DNA of 64,000 nucleotides from Engraulis encrasicolus (Eukaryota; Chordata; Actinopteri; Clupeiformes; Engraulidae), in assembly GCF_034702125.1 (NCBI RefSeq), contig NC_085876.1, positions 12,500,253-12,564,252 on the forward strand, given 5' to 3'. Below the pieces are notes generated by a model. That model ran no database searches. It saw nothing but the letters and a program-made list of their open reading frames with translations, and was not told the origin of the DNA. The position numbers and the translations under genes are program-made. Below, piece by piece: positions 1-11,657 of this stretch (the stretch's first letter is position 1; each line of letters opens with the position of its first letter).

Positions 1-40
1 CTTTTCAAATCACTTTTTAAACATGTTGTTCTAACCTTAA

Positions 41-399
41 AGGGACACTGTGCAGGAAATGGTCAAAAAGGGTACTGCAACTATGCTGCGAATTGAAAAT
101 GGGCTGCCTATTGCCAAATTTGAACTTTTCATGAAAATTTCAGAAGTAATAAACTAATATTTTCTAGTATGGTCCAAGTACAGTCATTTTTGCAGCTAAA
201 AATGGCTATTTCTGGAAATTCAAAATGGCGGACCATGGAGAAGATCCCCCTTTTCATGTAAGAAAAGTGCAATTTTTTCAGTCATAATGAATACTTAGAA
301 TTTTATGGTGGTGGTAAGTATTCATAAAAAAGGTAACATTAATGAATGGGAAGCATGAATTCTGGAAATAAACAACTAAAAATCTCACACAGTGTCCCT
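41..399. mobile_element. 359-bp TTAA-flanked MITE, copy 1
   Basis: Short inverted ends (AGGGACACTGTG at the left, CACAGTGTCCCT at the right) are flanked on both sides by TTAA (37-40 and 400-403). No coding capacity. TTAA duplication is typical of the piggyBac and Kolobok superfamilies; which one cannot be told without a transposase. Two more copies lie at 30835-32488 (interrupted) and 39614-39969 (reverse orientation). Confidence 0.85.
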
Positions 400-1451
<1,052 letters not shown>

Positions 1452-2847
1452 CAGTGCTTGACACTAACTTTTTCGCTTACCAGCCATTTTGGCTAGTGGT
1501 TTTCCTGACTCACTAGCCATTGGGCCTTTTCACTAGCCATAATTTTCTTAGCCATCATAGCAGCTTTAATTCATTATATAATAGGCTGTAGGCCCTAATA
1601 ATGTAATGTAGGCTAATATAATATAATATAGGCCTAATATCATATAATATAATATAATATAATATAATATAATATAATATAATATAATATAATATAATAT
1701 AATATAATATGCTATAGGGCAATTAGAATTGTTAGGCCTATTAACTGGTCCATGCATGCATGCTATGCAAAGAACAGATTTACTGATCTGAGGAATGGCA
1801 TAGCCTATAGTATATTTACCATGCAGAAACACCAAGCACAGTGTTGTGGAAGGGCACAAATGTAAGCTACACTAGAGCAAAATATTTTCGTCTTTAATCT
1901 GGAGGGACTTCTTCATATCATATAGGCCTATCTGTGGTCGCCGTCCAAATTCATGCGCAAAGTAGATAGCCTAAAGTCATTGCCAAGTTGGCCGGTCCTC
2001 GGACATGGATGTGGAATAACACCTCTTCTGGAATATTTGCTTATAAAAGTATCCACTAGAAAGCACACACAGATGCGATAACTACAGAAGGGTCTACGAC
2101 TTCCTTTCATTCCGTTTAATAGTGAGTTGTAAAATACAAACGGGCGAGACGGGCACCTGCGAAGGGACATGCAATGGGATGCTTTTGTGCAGTCTGGAAG
2201 GCTACTACTGCGCGTTTTTTTTAAGAACGGTTTGACAGTCGGGAACAACAGCACAAGAAACATGGAGGAATATTAAGGTATGAAGACACAGGCAAATCAG
2301 AAAATAATTTAAACCAAACATTATTAATGCCGCATGTGTCCTTGTCTTACTGCGCTAATGATACTTTCACAAGAGTAAGACAGACTGACATGTTTTCCTC
2401 TCGCTTTGGTCATTTTAATGACCACTACTAGGCTACTAAGTATTGTAGTAATGACAGATCGCAAAACAGGTCAGTTGAGATGAACTTCGCTACTTTATTT
2501 TCACGTGAAGGTTTCCAGTGACATTTCGAAGCGCACGCTGATGTCCCGGTAGCTCGCTGTCACTCCTCTTCGCAAGACTAGCTCTAGGTCTATCAGATTC
2601 CTGGCTTGCGTGAGACACAGGTGACACGTGACACAGGTGCTTCATGGGTATTGTAGGCTCGCGAAATCGCATTGTATTGCTTTTGTAGCAAAGACGGTCC
2701 GAAGAAAAAAAACTACAAAATGCGGTGCCTCATCATTCAGAAATGTAACGGACCCGCCAGAATGGCTAGTGAACCTTCGGTATCTACTAGCCAACGCCGA
2801 CTTTCACCCGCATTTGGCTACCTGGCGTGTGTTAGTGTTAAGCCCTG
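1452..2847. mobile_element. Non-autonomous hAT element with perfect 8-bp target duplication
   Basis: The left end reads CAGTGCTTGACACTAAC and the right end is the inverse of CAGGGCTTAACACTAAC. The 8 bases just outside each end are identical, ATGCACAC at 1444-1451 and 2848-2855, as expected for the hAT superfamily. The 1396-bp body has no transposase frame and contains an expanded AATAT-type microsatellite. It inserted into CA-rich DNA, so part of the flank match could be chance, but the non-CA bases also match. Confidence 0.85.
1617..1710. repeat. (TAATA)n pentanucleotide microsatellite
   Basis: About 18 near-perfect 5-bp units lying inside the hAT element at 1452-2847. Confidence 0.95.
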
Positions 2848-2953
2848 ATGCACACGCACGCACGCACGCACGCACGCACGCACACACACACAGCCAATAA
2901 GCCTTTTCTCTCAGCCACCCGCTTCCCACGAGTACACACATAAGCATACATAC
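2848..2953. repeat. (ACGC)/(AC) repeat and CA-linked spacer
   Basis: ACGC tetranucleotide then AC dinucleotide repeats, followed by about 50 bp that resembles the DNA just beyond the 3' LTR (8189-8236): both contain a CTCTCAGCC core and end in GTACACAC. Confidence 0.8.
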
Positions 2954-3433
2954 TGTGGTACCCCAAGCTGGGCTAGGGTTCCCACTAGAGCTTCTCGGCA
3001 CTGTGCACCTCGTGGAGAGGTAATTGAAGGCACTTACTACCCTACGACCTTAATTGGCTCCCACTAATGAGCTCTGCCAATCAGCAAGCTCACCTGAAAG
3101 TTGATGAGCAACAGTGAGTTAAGAGGAGAGTGAAAATGCCAGTGTAGGGAGAGAGTCAGCAGGGTAGGAGCTCTGCACTACAGCTCAAGAAAGACTGAAT
3201 GTTTTATGTTGTTCTGTTTGACCAGGAGAAATCCTAAAGAGGGGTGGAATGTGAAGAGCCAGTGGGCCCGTCCACCTTTCATGACAGAAGACAAAGGAAA
3301 AGAAGATTTAGTTTAACAAAAGAAGAAGTTTAATTTGAAGATTGTTCTAAGTTTACTGGATGTTTTGAGTTAATAAAAGAAGCTCTTCCGGAAACTGGCT
3401 ATTTTGACCTCTTTGTGGTGCTCAGAGCTCACA
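2954..3433 (+). repeat. 5' LTR of Gmr1-like retrotransposon
   Basis: A 480-bp sequence starting TGTGGTACC and ending GCTCACA is repeated almost exactly at 7661-8141, with only about three or four differences by eye, all near the 3' part (A-T-rich stretch about 3346-3405). An AATAAA-like signal (TTAATAAAAG) lies about 60 bp before the LTR end. Flanking 5-mers do not give a clean target duplication because the insertion lies in CA repeats. Confidence 0.97.
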
Positions 3434-3484
3434 AATTGGTGGAGGACGCGGGCATAGCGACCCAGCTCATCTGAAACACTAATC
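3434..3484 (+). other. Retrotransposon leader with putative primer-binding site
   Basis: Immediately 3' of the LTR, a TGG-initiated stretch (TGGTGGAGGACGCGG from 3437) is in the position of the tRNA primer-binding site. The tRNA species was not assigned. The gag-pol ATG follows at 3485. Confidence 0.6.
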
Positions 3485-6400
3485 ATGGAGCCCTCAATGA
3501 AAGATATTTTGGCCACCGTGCTGAAGGGCCAACACACACTTCAGAATGCAGTGACTGAGCTCTGCAAAAGGTCAAACATGAAGACACCGGGAAAAGTGTT
3601 GACAAAACAAACAGCCGACGATGACATTGAAGCCTACCTGGAGCTCTTTGAACGGATTGCAACCCGAGAAAATTGGCCACGAGACCAGTGGGCCAACAAC
3701 TTAATGCCCTTCCTTACGGGGGAAGCCCAACAAGCCTGTAGGGATCTGCCCACTGCTGATGCAGCTGATTATACCAAGCTGAAAAAGACTATTTTGGCTC
3801 AGTACGGCTACAGCCTACCCGCAAAAGCACAGAGAGTACACCAATGGTCCTACAACCTAAATGCACCAGCCCGGCCTCAGGTGAAGGCTCTCCAACGACT
3901 GGTCAATACATGGCTCACCGAGGGAGATGATGGGCCGTCGGCTGTGGATAGGGTGGTGTTGGACAGGTGTGTCAGGGCACTACCGAGCGAAGCACGGAAG
4001 TATGTGGCCCAGCAAGGAGCCACAGATGTTGAACGCGTAATAGCGTTGCTGGAAAACCACCAGGTGACACAAGAGCTGGTGAAACCTGGAAAGATGGAGG
4101 ACAGAACCAGCCCTGCAAGGCCAGAGAAGACAAGGCTTCCTAGACCAGGCGGTAGTGGGCCACGCGGGGGCATCCAAGAGTCTTCAGGTACCAGGTGGAC
4201 ACGACTGCCACAAAGGACAAATCTCCCAGCCCAAGATCGGTGCTGTTTCATCTGTGGCAGGGAAGGGCAATTTGCGAAGGATTGCCCTGAGAGAGATGTG
4301 TCGATGTCAACCTTCCCGTGTGGATACCTCACAACAGGATGGGCTGAAGCAAACGAGTCGGCTCCTCGCTTCCCAGTTAAAGTCATGGGACAAGATGCTG
4401 AGGCCCTCCTAGACTCCGGCAGTGTTATCACCCTAGTCCGACCTGAACTGGTGGAGGAGCCCAATGGCGAACCAGTAGTGGTGGCATGCATACATGGTGA
4501 TACCAAGAGCTACCCCACAAGCCAGGTGAAGATTCAATCACCACGGGGAACAGTATCCACACGGGTCGGCATAGTACCAGGCCTACCTGTACCAGTGTTG
4601 ATAGGCAGAGACTGTGCCCTCTTCAACAGATACTGGAGCACCCCTCCGCAATCCTGGGTTGCCAAACCAAGGAGGCCTTCGAAAGTTGTGAAACCTCGGA
4701 CCGCCCATGCATGGGCTGCACCCTCACCACAGGATTCCCTGTCCAGTCCCGATGCTGAAGAGACTGGTCCACGCCAAGCACCTGTCATGAGAAGACAGAC
4801 AGCCGCACGCCGCCAAGAGGAGCTGAGAGATGCTTCACAGGGCCAAGGGGGATCCATTGAGGAACACTTCTCCGAGTTCATGCAAATTGAAAGCACACCG
4901 CCTGGAGGGGCCACCGAGTTTAGCCAGAGACAACATGAAGACCCGAATCTCGCCCAGGCGTGGAGGTCGGCAGTATTCAGCAGTGAAGAGCACGGGGAGG
5001 TGAGTCGCCTCAACTTCCCATATTTCTCAGTCAAAAAGGGGTTGCTTTACCGAAATGTTAAGGAAGGGGAAGAAATGATTAGTCAGCTTTTGGTGCCAAG
5101 ATCACATGTCTCTAAAGTGCTTTACCTGGCCCACTCCCATGCACTTGGGGCCCACCTAGGCATGGAAAAAACATACGAGAGGGTGACCTCCCGCTTCTAT
5201 TGGCCAGGAGTGAAGAGAGAAGTGGAAGACTACTGCCGTCAATGTGCCGAGTGTCAGCTCCATAGCCCCAAAGTGACTTACCGCAACCCCTTAATCCCCT
5301 TACCAATAATTGATGTCCCCTTCAAGAGAATCGGGCTAGACATAGTCGGACCTCTACCTAAGTCAAGTAGAGGACACCGCTACATCCTGGTACTGCTAGA
5401 TTATGCCACGCGGTACCCGGAAGCCATTCCCTTGAGAACAGCCACAGGCAAGGCCGTCGCCAAGGAACTCTTCCTCCTGTGCAGCAGGGTCGGCATACCA
5501 GAGGAGATCTTAACAGATCAAGGCTCCTGTTTCATGTCCAATGTAATGAAAGCCTTCTGTCAGCTACTAAAGGTGAAACAGATCCGCACCTCAGTCTACC
5601 ATCCACAAACAGATGGCCTAGTGGAAAGGTTTAACAAGACTTTGAAACAAATGTTACGGAAAATGATAGAGACAGACGGAAAAGATTGGGACCAACTCCT
5701 CCCATACCTCCTATTCGCCATCCGAGAAGTCCCCCAGGCCTCTACAGGCTTTTCGCCATTCGAGTTGTTGTATGGTAGGAGACCACGTGGACTGCTCGAC
5801 TTGGCAAAAGAGGCTTGGGAAGAACAACCAACCCGCCACACCACCATAGTAGAACATGTGGAGAAAATGCATCAAAGGATGAGCCAACTGTGGCCGATGG
5901 TAAGAGACCATATGCACAAAGCCCAGGAAGAACAGGCAAGGCTGTATAACCGAGGTGCGCAAGTGAGAGAGTTCAGCCCAGGAGACAAGGTGTTGGTGCT
6001 CATCCCCACGCACGAATGCAAATTCCTTGCAAAATGGCACGGACCTTATGAGGTCGTAGAGAGGACAGGCCCTGTCAATTATAGGGTACGGCAAGTGGGA
6101 AGAAGACACAGCAGCCAGATATACCACGTGAATCTGTTGAAAAGATGGTACGCACCAAGACAACAGGAGGTACAGGCTCTAGCAGTGCACCTACCCCCAC
6201 CTGAAATCCCTCAGGTCCCCATGGGTGAGCAATTGTCACCACACCAGGTCCAAGACCTAAAAGAATTGCTGGCACGGAACCGGGATGTGTTTTCTGACAA
6301 ACCCGGGCGAACGTCATTAGTGGCACATGACATCAACACTGAACCTGGGAAAAGAGTCAGACTTAAGCCGTACCGCATCCCAGAGACTAGGCGACAGGCC

Positions 6401-7774
6401 GTCCGTGAAGAAGTGAAGATGATGCTGGAAATGGGAGTAATCGAGGAGTCGCATAGCCCGTGGAGCAGCCCAATCGTTTTAGTGCCGAAACCGGATGGCA
6501 CATGGAGGTTTTGCAATGACTTCCGAAAACTCAACGAAGTCTCAGCCTTCGACGCTTATCCGATGCCCCGGGCCGACGAACTGATTGAAAGGTTGGGCCC
6601 TGCTAGATTTATCAGCACACTGGATCTTACTCGGGGCTATTGGCAGGTACCTCTAACAAACCGTGCCAAGGAGAAAACGGCCTTCTCTACCCCTGAAGGA
6701 CTATTCCAGTACAGAGTCCTCCCGTTTGGGGTCCATGGGGCCCCTGCAACCTTCCAACGGCTGATGGATAAAGTGTTGCGGCCACACCGGGAATATGCGG
6801 CTGCATATTTAGACGATATTTTAATCCAAAGCCCTGACTGGCAGTCACACCTGCAACGACTAGAGGCAGTCTTAGGAGCTCTACGAGAGGCTGGTCTAAC
6901 AGCCAAAGCCGCCAAGTGTCGCCTTGGGCAAGAAGATGCAAATTACCTGGGCTTCACAGTTGGAAGAGGGTGTGTACGGCCACAGACCCCCAAGGTGGAA
7001 GCCATCACGACTTGGCCTCGACCCAACACAAAGCGCCAGGTACGCACCTTCTTAGGCCTGGTTGGCTACTACCGTCAGTTCATTCCGGAGTTTGCCTCAC
7101 TGGCTGCACCACTCTTTGAGCTGACCAAAACCAACCGAAAGAGTCACTTTCAGTGGAATGAAGATGCAGAGGAAGCTTTTCAAAAGCTGAAGGACGCCCT
7201 CTGCCATGGGCCAGTTCTGGCAACAGTCGATTACTCCTTGCCCCTTGTGTTACAGACTGATGCCTCTATGGTAGGGTTGGGCGCCGTCCTCTCCCAAGTG
7301 AAAGAGGGTATTGAGCAGCCGATAATGTACATAAGCCGCAAACTGCTAAAGCACGAAAGGAACTATGCAACTGTTGAAAAAGAATGTCTGGCGATAAAAT
7401 GGGCTATAGACAAACTCAGATATCATCTGGTAGGGCGAGAATTCACTCTAGTCACGGACCACGCCCCCCTGAAGTGGATGTCCTTGAACAAAGATCGTAA
7501 CTCAAGAATAACCAGATGGTTCTTGGAGCTCCAGAACTATAAATTCAAAGTGGAACACAGGGCTGGCAAACTTCAAGGTAACTGCGATGCACTGTCCCGG
7601 CGGGAGGAGTGCCTCCTGACTGCTGCCCCCAGGGGGAGCCTGAAGTTAATGGGGAGGGTATGTGGTACCCCAAGCTGGGCTAGGGTTCCCACTAGAGCTT
7701 CTCGGCACTGTGCACCTCGTGGAGAGGTAATTGAAGGCACTTACTACCCTACGACCTTAATTGGCTCCCACTAA
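3485..7774 (+). CDS. Gag-Pol polyprotein of a Gmr1-type Ty3/gypsy retrotransposon
   Basis: Single uninterrupted 1429-codon frame for retrotransposition. Order of domains: Gag, a CCHC-like knuckle (C254, C257, Q262 in place of His, C267), aspartic protease (D310-S-G), integrase HHCC zinc region (about 550-590), integrase core with D619, D678, E714 (35 residues between the last two), a GPY/F-like motif (about 850), reverse transcriptase with YLDD at 1108-1111, then RNase H (D1259, TDH near 1325). Integrase thus lies before RT, as in copia, although the sequences are gypsy-like. That arrangement is the hallmark of the Gmr1 group known from fish and other deuterostomes. Gag and Pol share one frame with no visible frameshift or stop. 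The frame runs through the polypurine tract and ends 114 bp inside the 3' LTR. The intact frame and near-identical LTRs indicate a young, possibly active copy. The ATG at 3485 is the first after the primer site and is followed directly by Gag. Confidence 0.97.
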   Translation: MEPSMKDILATVLKGQHTLQNAVTELCKRSNMKTPGKVLTKQTADDDIEAYLELFERIATRENWPRDQWANNLMPFLTGEAQQACRDLPTADAADYTKLKKTILAQYGYSLPAKAQRVHQWSYNLNAPARPQVKALQRLVNTWLTEGDDGPSAVDRVVLDRCVRALPSEARKYVAQQGATDVERVIALLENHQVTQELVKPGKMEDRTSPARPEKTRLPRPGGSGPRGGIQESSGTRWTRLPQRTNLPAQDRCCFICGREGQFAKDCPERDVSMSTFPCGYLTTGWAEANESAPRFPVKVMGQDAEALLDSGSVITLVRPELVEEPNGEPVVVACIHGDTKSYPTSQVKIQSPRGTVSTRVGIVPGLPVPVLIGRDCALFNRYWSTPPQSWVAKPRRPSKVVKPRTAHAWAAPSPQDSLSSPDAEETGPRQAPVMRRQTAARRQEELRDASQGQGGSIEEHFSEFMQIESTPPGGATEFSQRQHEDPNLAQAWRSAVFSSEEHGEVSRLNFPYFSVKKGLLYRNVKEGEEMISQLLVPRSHVSKVLYLAHSHALGAHLGMEKTYERVTSRFYWPGVKREVEDYCRQCAECQLHSPKVTYRNPLIPLPIIDVPFKRIGLDIVGPLPKSSRGHRYILVLLDYATRYPEAIPLRTATGKAVAKELFLLCSRVGIPEEILTDQGSCFMSNVMKAFCQLLKVKQIRTSVYHPQTDGLVERFNKTLKQMLRKMIETDGKDWDQLLPYLLFAIREVPQASTGFSPFELLYGRRPRGLLDLAKEAWEEQPTRHTTIVEHVEKMHQRMSQLWPMVRDHMHKAQEEQARLYNRGAQVREFSPGDKVLVLIPTHECKFLAKWHGPYEVVERTGPVNYRVRQVGRRHSSQIYHVNLLKRWYAPRQQEVQALAVHLPPPEIPQVPMGEQLSPHQVQDLKELLARNRDVFSDKPGRTSLVAHDINTEPGKRVRLKPYRIPETRRQAVREEVKMMLEMGVIEESHSPWSSPIVLVPKPDGTWRFCNDFRKLNEVSAFDAYPMPRADELIERLGPARFISTLDLTRGYWQVPLTNRAKEKTAFSTPEGLFQYRVLPFGVHGAPATFQRLMDKVLRPHREYAAAYLDDILIQSPDWQSHLQRLEAVLGALREAGLTAKAAKCRLGQEDANYLGFTVGRGCVRPQTPKVEAITTWPRPNTKRQVRTFLGLVGYYRQFIPEFASLAAPLFELTKTNRKSHFQWNEDAEEAFQKLKDALCHGPVLATVDYSLPLVLQTDASMVGLGAVLSQVKEGIEQPIMYISRKLLKHERNYATVEKECLAIKWAIDKLRYHLVGREFTLVTDHAPLKWMSLNKDRNSRITRWFLELQNYKFKVEHRAGKLQGNCDALSRREECLLTAAPRGSLKLMGRVCGTPSWARVPTRASRHCAPRGEVIEGTYYPTTLIGSH
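7651..7660 (+). other. Polypurine tract
   Basis: GGGGAGGGTA immediately 5' of the 3' LTR, the plus-strand priming site of the retrotransposon. It lies inside the open reading frame. Confidence 0.8.
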
Positions 7775-8141
7775 TGAGCTCTGCCAATCAGCAAGCTCAC
7801 CTGAAAGTTGATGAGCAACAGTGAGTTAAGAGGAGAGTGAAAATGCCAGTGTAGGGAGAGAGTCAGCAGGGTAGGAGCTCTGCACTACAGCTCAAGAAAG
7901 ACTGAATGTTTTATGTTGTTCTGTTTGACCAGGAGAAATCCTAAAGAGGGGTGGAATGTGAAGAGCCAGTGGGCCCGTCCACCTTTCATGACAGAAGACA
8001 AAGGAAAAGAAGATTTAGTTTAACAAAAGAAGAAGTTTAATTTGAAGACTGTTCTAAGTTTACTGGATGTTTTGAGTTAATAAAAGAAGCTCTTCCGGAA
8101 ACTGGCCTTTTTTGACCTCTTTGTGGTGCTCAGAGCTCACA
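7661..8141 (+). repeat. 3' LTR of Gmr1-like retrotransposon
   Basis: Near-identical partner of 2954-3433. Its first 114 bp code for the C-terminus of the polyprotein. Confidence 0.97.
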
Positions 8142-8251
8142 ACACACACACACACGTACGCACGGACACACACACACACACACACACACCTCAAGCCTTT
8201 GCTCTCAGCCTCCCCTCATCCCAGGGTACACACTTACACAGACACGCAGAT

Positions 8252-8344
<93 letters not shown>
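8142..8344. repeat. (AC)n microsatellites flanking a short duplicated spacer
   Basis: AC runs at 8142-8190 and 8252-8344. The sequence between them resembles 2892-2945 on the other side of the retrotransposon. Confidence 0.9.
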
Positions 8345-8348
<4 letters not shown>

Positions 8349-8539
8349 CCCCTTTGCCTGCCTTCATAGAGAGCTGGGCTGGCGCATAGCACAAGGCTGA
8401 GGTCTTCTTCATTCGTTCCTGCTCTGAGACCAGTCGTGAGCACTGAGGCTGACATGACATCGCTCTGCATGCCGTACATGTATCGTGATACCTCCATCAC
8501 AAGCCCCCCTTTGAGTGCCCTCCTTATACCTCCTATACG
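8345..8539. other. Unassigned spacer
   Basis: No gene or element recognised. The last 8 bases (CCTATACG, 8532-8539) are the left target-site copy of the adjacent hAT MITE. Confidence 0.5.
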
Positions 8540-8695
8540 CAGGGGTGCCGACCAGACGGGGACAAAGAGGACAGTTGTCCCGGGCCCCGGGAGAGAGTAG
8601 GCCCAGAATTGCGTCATTACATTATATCTTTGGGCTATGGGGGCCCTTTCGAGATGACTTTGTCCTAGGCCCGGCCAAAGCTGTCAGCGGCCCTG
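8540..8695. mobile_element. 156-bp hAT MITE
   Basis: The ends are CAGGGGTGCCG and the inverse-like CAGCGGCCCTG. Flanking 8-mers CCTATACG (8532-8539) and CCTGTACG (8696-8703) differ at one base, consistent with an old hAT 8-bp duplication. GC-rich body without coding capacity. Confidence 0.8.
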
Positions 8696-9300
8696 CCTGT
8701 ACGCGACCCCCACCCCACCCCACGGCCACACCACTCTCCTCTCCCACCCAAAGGCCCTCTCAATCAGGGCCTTTGTCTGGCTTTGACAGACAGGCCAGGG
8801 CCCAGGCCGGCCGAGAGGCACTGATGGACAGTTCCGGTTCCCCGGATGGAGAGATGGGGGGGCATGAGGAGAGAGCTGAGGAGAGATGGGGGGGCATGGG
8901 GAGAGAGCTGAGGAGAGATGGGAGGGGAGGGGAGGGCCGAACACAATGCCTGGGCCTTACAGATGCACACACACATACACGCGCACACATACACGCGCAC
9001 ACACTCACGCACACAAACTCACGCACACGAGCGCGCGCATGCGCACGCACGCACACACACGTGCGCGCGCACGCGCACACGCACACACATGCAATCCTTT
9101 AGTATAGTATGCATGCACACACATATTTATGCACACACACACAGGAGCACACAAACACACACAAGGACACACGCAAGAACACACACACACGCATCACACA
9201 TACCTATACATGCATGCGCCAAATACTCACACACACAGGCCAACCCACACACACAAACGAGAGCAAATTGTGCATGCAGACAGTACAATTTGCAACGGTA
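8696..9300. repeat. Low-complexity region: GGGG/GA minisatellite and imperfect CA/CG repeats
   Basis: A short tandem repeat of a [22 protein letters not shown] unit (about 8850-8935) is followed by about 350 bp of imperfect CA, CGCA and CACG repeats (8960-9250). Open frames here are repeat artefacts. Confidence 0.8.
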
Positions 9301-10015
9301 ATTCAACACTTGGTCAACTTTAACACTCCTCTAATCGGTTCCACTCCCTAAGCATTGAATTAGCACTGCAAAATTTTACTGTACATAATGGTACTGAAAA
9401 AAAGCACAACCGACGATACCACTGGTTAAAGAAAAGCAAAGTTGCGGGCTCTCGCCCCAGTATTTATCACAGCAAGTTATCCACAAGAACTCCACCGACC
9501 AATCCTCCTCTATCATCTCCCCTTCAGAACCAATCCACCACATTATCCACTCGGGCGGTGGGGCCGTCGAAGGTTTTCGGGTTTAGCAATTTATATAAAA
9601 ATGTGTAATAGCGCACAGGCGAAGTAGTGATTAGATAGGCCGCAAAGCCTACAATTTTCGGCAGGCGGTTCTGCTTTGTGCACGGCGCGCGCATAGTTCT
9701 AACCTACACAAACATACACACATACGCGTACACGTACACATACATGCAAACACACACTCACACACACCTAAAAATCTTATTCACCACTCGACAAACTCCC
9801 CATCGCCGGGCCCCCAAAAGGCTAGATGTTTCCTCCAGCGAGCGCGAAAGGCCTCTCTCTCTCTCTCTTACTCGTGCCCGACCAGAACCAGGGATAGGAA
9901 ACGACACTGTTGGACCGCGACTGTAATCTCTCGGCGCGATAATCACACAACTGATGCAAAGATAAAAGCAATCAAACAGATAGGAGAGAGGGAGTGAGTG
10001 AGAGAGTGACATATA
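9301..10015. other. Unassigned spacer
   Basis: Mixed-composition DNA with a short CA-rich patch at 9708-9770. No exon, RNA or mobile element recognised. Confidence 0.4.
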
Positions 10016-11586
10016 GTAATTGAATAGAGAGAATGCAAGTAAACCTTAATCGTGAAGGACTACGGACAAAAATAGAGAACGAGAAAGAGAGAGAGAGAGA
10101 GAGAAAGACAGGGAGAAAGACAGAGGGAGAAGAGAGTAGAGACGAGGAGATATGGAGGGAAGAGGATAGCGAGATGGGCTGCGAGAAAGGACAAACAGAA
10201 CAAGGCCGTAGAGTGGAGATTTCTGATTGCGGGACGGACAGATTTTTTTTCGGGCCCGAGAAATTTTCGACGAAAAAGTTGAGGAAACAGACACCACAAG
10301 AGTTGCATGCACGGGACACAGGAGAACATTAGACTGCAGAAGTTACAAAAAAGACTTATGTAAAAAATATATACACATTATCAAATACGGGTGATCGCGA
10401 TGAGAAGTAGGTTGCAAACACAGGCAATAGGACAAAGGCAAACGAGAGCGTACCAGCGTGGGGTGCAGGGATTAGCTCTCCCTCTCCTTCCTCTTCGTCC
10501 GAAACGTTCAGTCATCACCTCATTTACCCTCCTTCTCTCCGTCGTCTTCCGTCTCTCTCCCTCTTTTTCCCTTCTTCTTGCCGTCTGGGGCTGAATTCGG
10601 CTGCCTTTTCGCTGTATTTCTCCGTCTGCATTTCTTGTCGTTCCCGCGCGCTCTCTCTCTCTCTCTCTCCCCCTCTTCTCTGTAACAGTTCTCTCCGTCT
10701 CGGAAGCATGCTCGCCTCGGCCGCCCCTTCCTCTTCCTCCTCTTCCTCGTCCAGTGTGTGTGAGCGGGGGCTCGTCACGTGAAAGAGAGCCTCCGCCGTT
10801 TGGAAAGAGAACAGAGAAAGAAAGAAAGACAAAAAGAAAGAAAGAAAGAAAGGAGAGAGAGAGGGAATACCCTCTCTTTTTGCATGGCGCGCGAACGAAG
10901 GGAACATGGGACGGACTGTGGAGGGGAGGAAAAAAAGAAAGCATGCCCGAAAAACGAGGAGAGCGATTCCCCCATGAAGCTTGCACAAGTGCAGAGAGAC
11001 CCAGGCAGGCAGGCAGGCAGGCAGGCGGGCAGCCATGCAGTCAGGCGGGCAGGCAGGGAGTTGTGGGGCTGGGGCCTAGGGGAAAGGCAGGAGGGGGGTC
11101 CCAGCAGCTGCAACTGGAGCTGGTCTGAGGCAGGATGGCTGTCTGGGAGTTCCAAGTGGTGGCAGCAGCAGCCGCAGCGGCGGCGGTGGCAGCCTGCAGA
11201 GCAGAGCGAGCAGCAGCGGCGAGCTAGCGGTACACGGAGAGGGAAGCAGTAGTGGAGTGGAGTGGAGCGGAGCGGAGTGGAGCATAGCGGAGTGGAACAC
11301 TGGAGGCTGCCGAGCGAGGAGAGAGAGGGAGAGAGGGCCTCCCTCCGGTCCGCGAGGGGAGTCTGTGGTGTGTGTAATGGAAGACGGGGAAGCGTACGAG
11401 AAAGAGGAGTGGAGTGGAGAGGAGTGGAGAGGAGTGGAGAGGAGAGGAGAGGGGGCAGATAGAAAAAAGCTCCCGTTCCTGACGTGGACCTCGCCGAGAG
11501 AAAAAGCTAGTCGCTGCCTGCGAGCAAAGAGAGACACATGGAGCGAGACAGAGAGAAAGAGGGAAAGAGAGAGAAAGTGAGTGAGT

Positions 11587-11657
<71 letters not shown>

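Noticed and set aside
3483..7119. Antisense frames within the retrotransposon
   Set aside because: Shadows of the 1429-codon gag-pol frame on the opposite strand.
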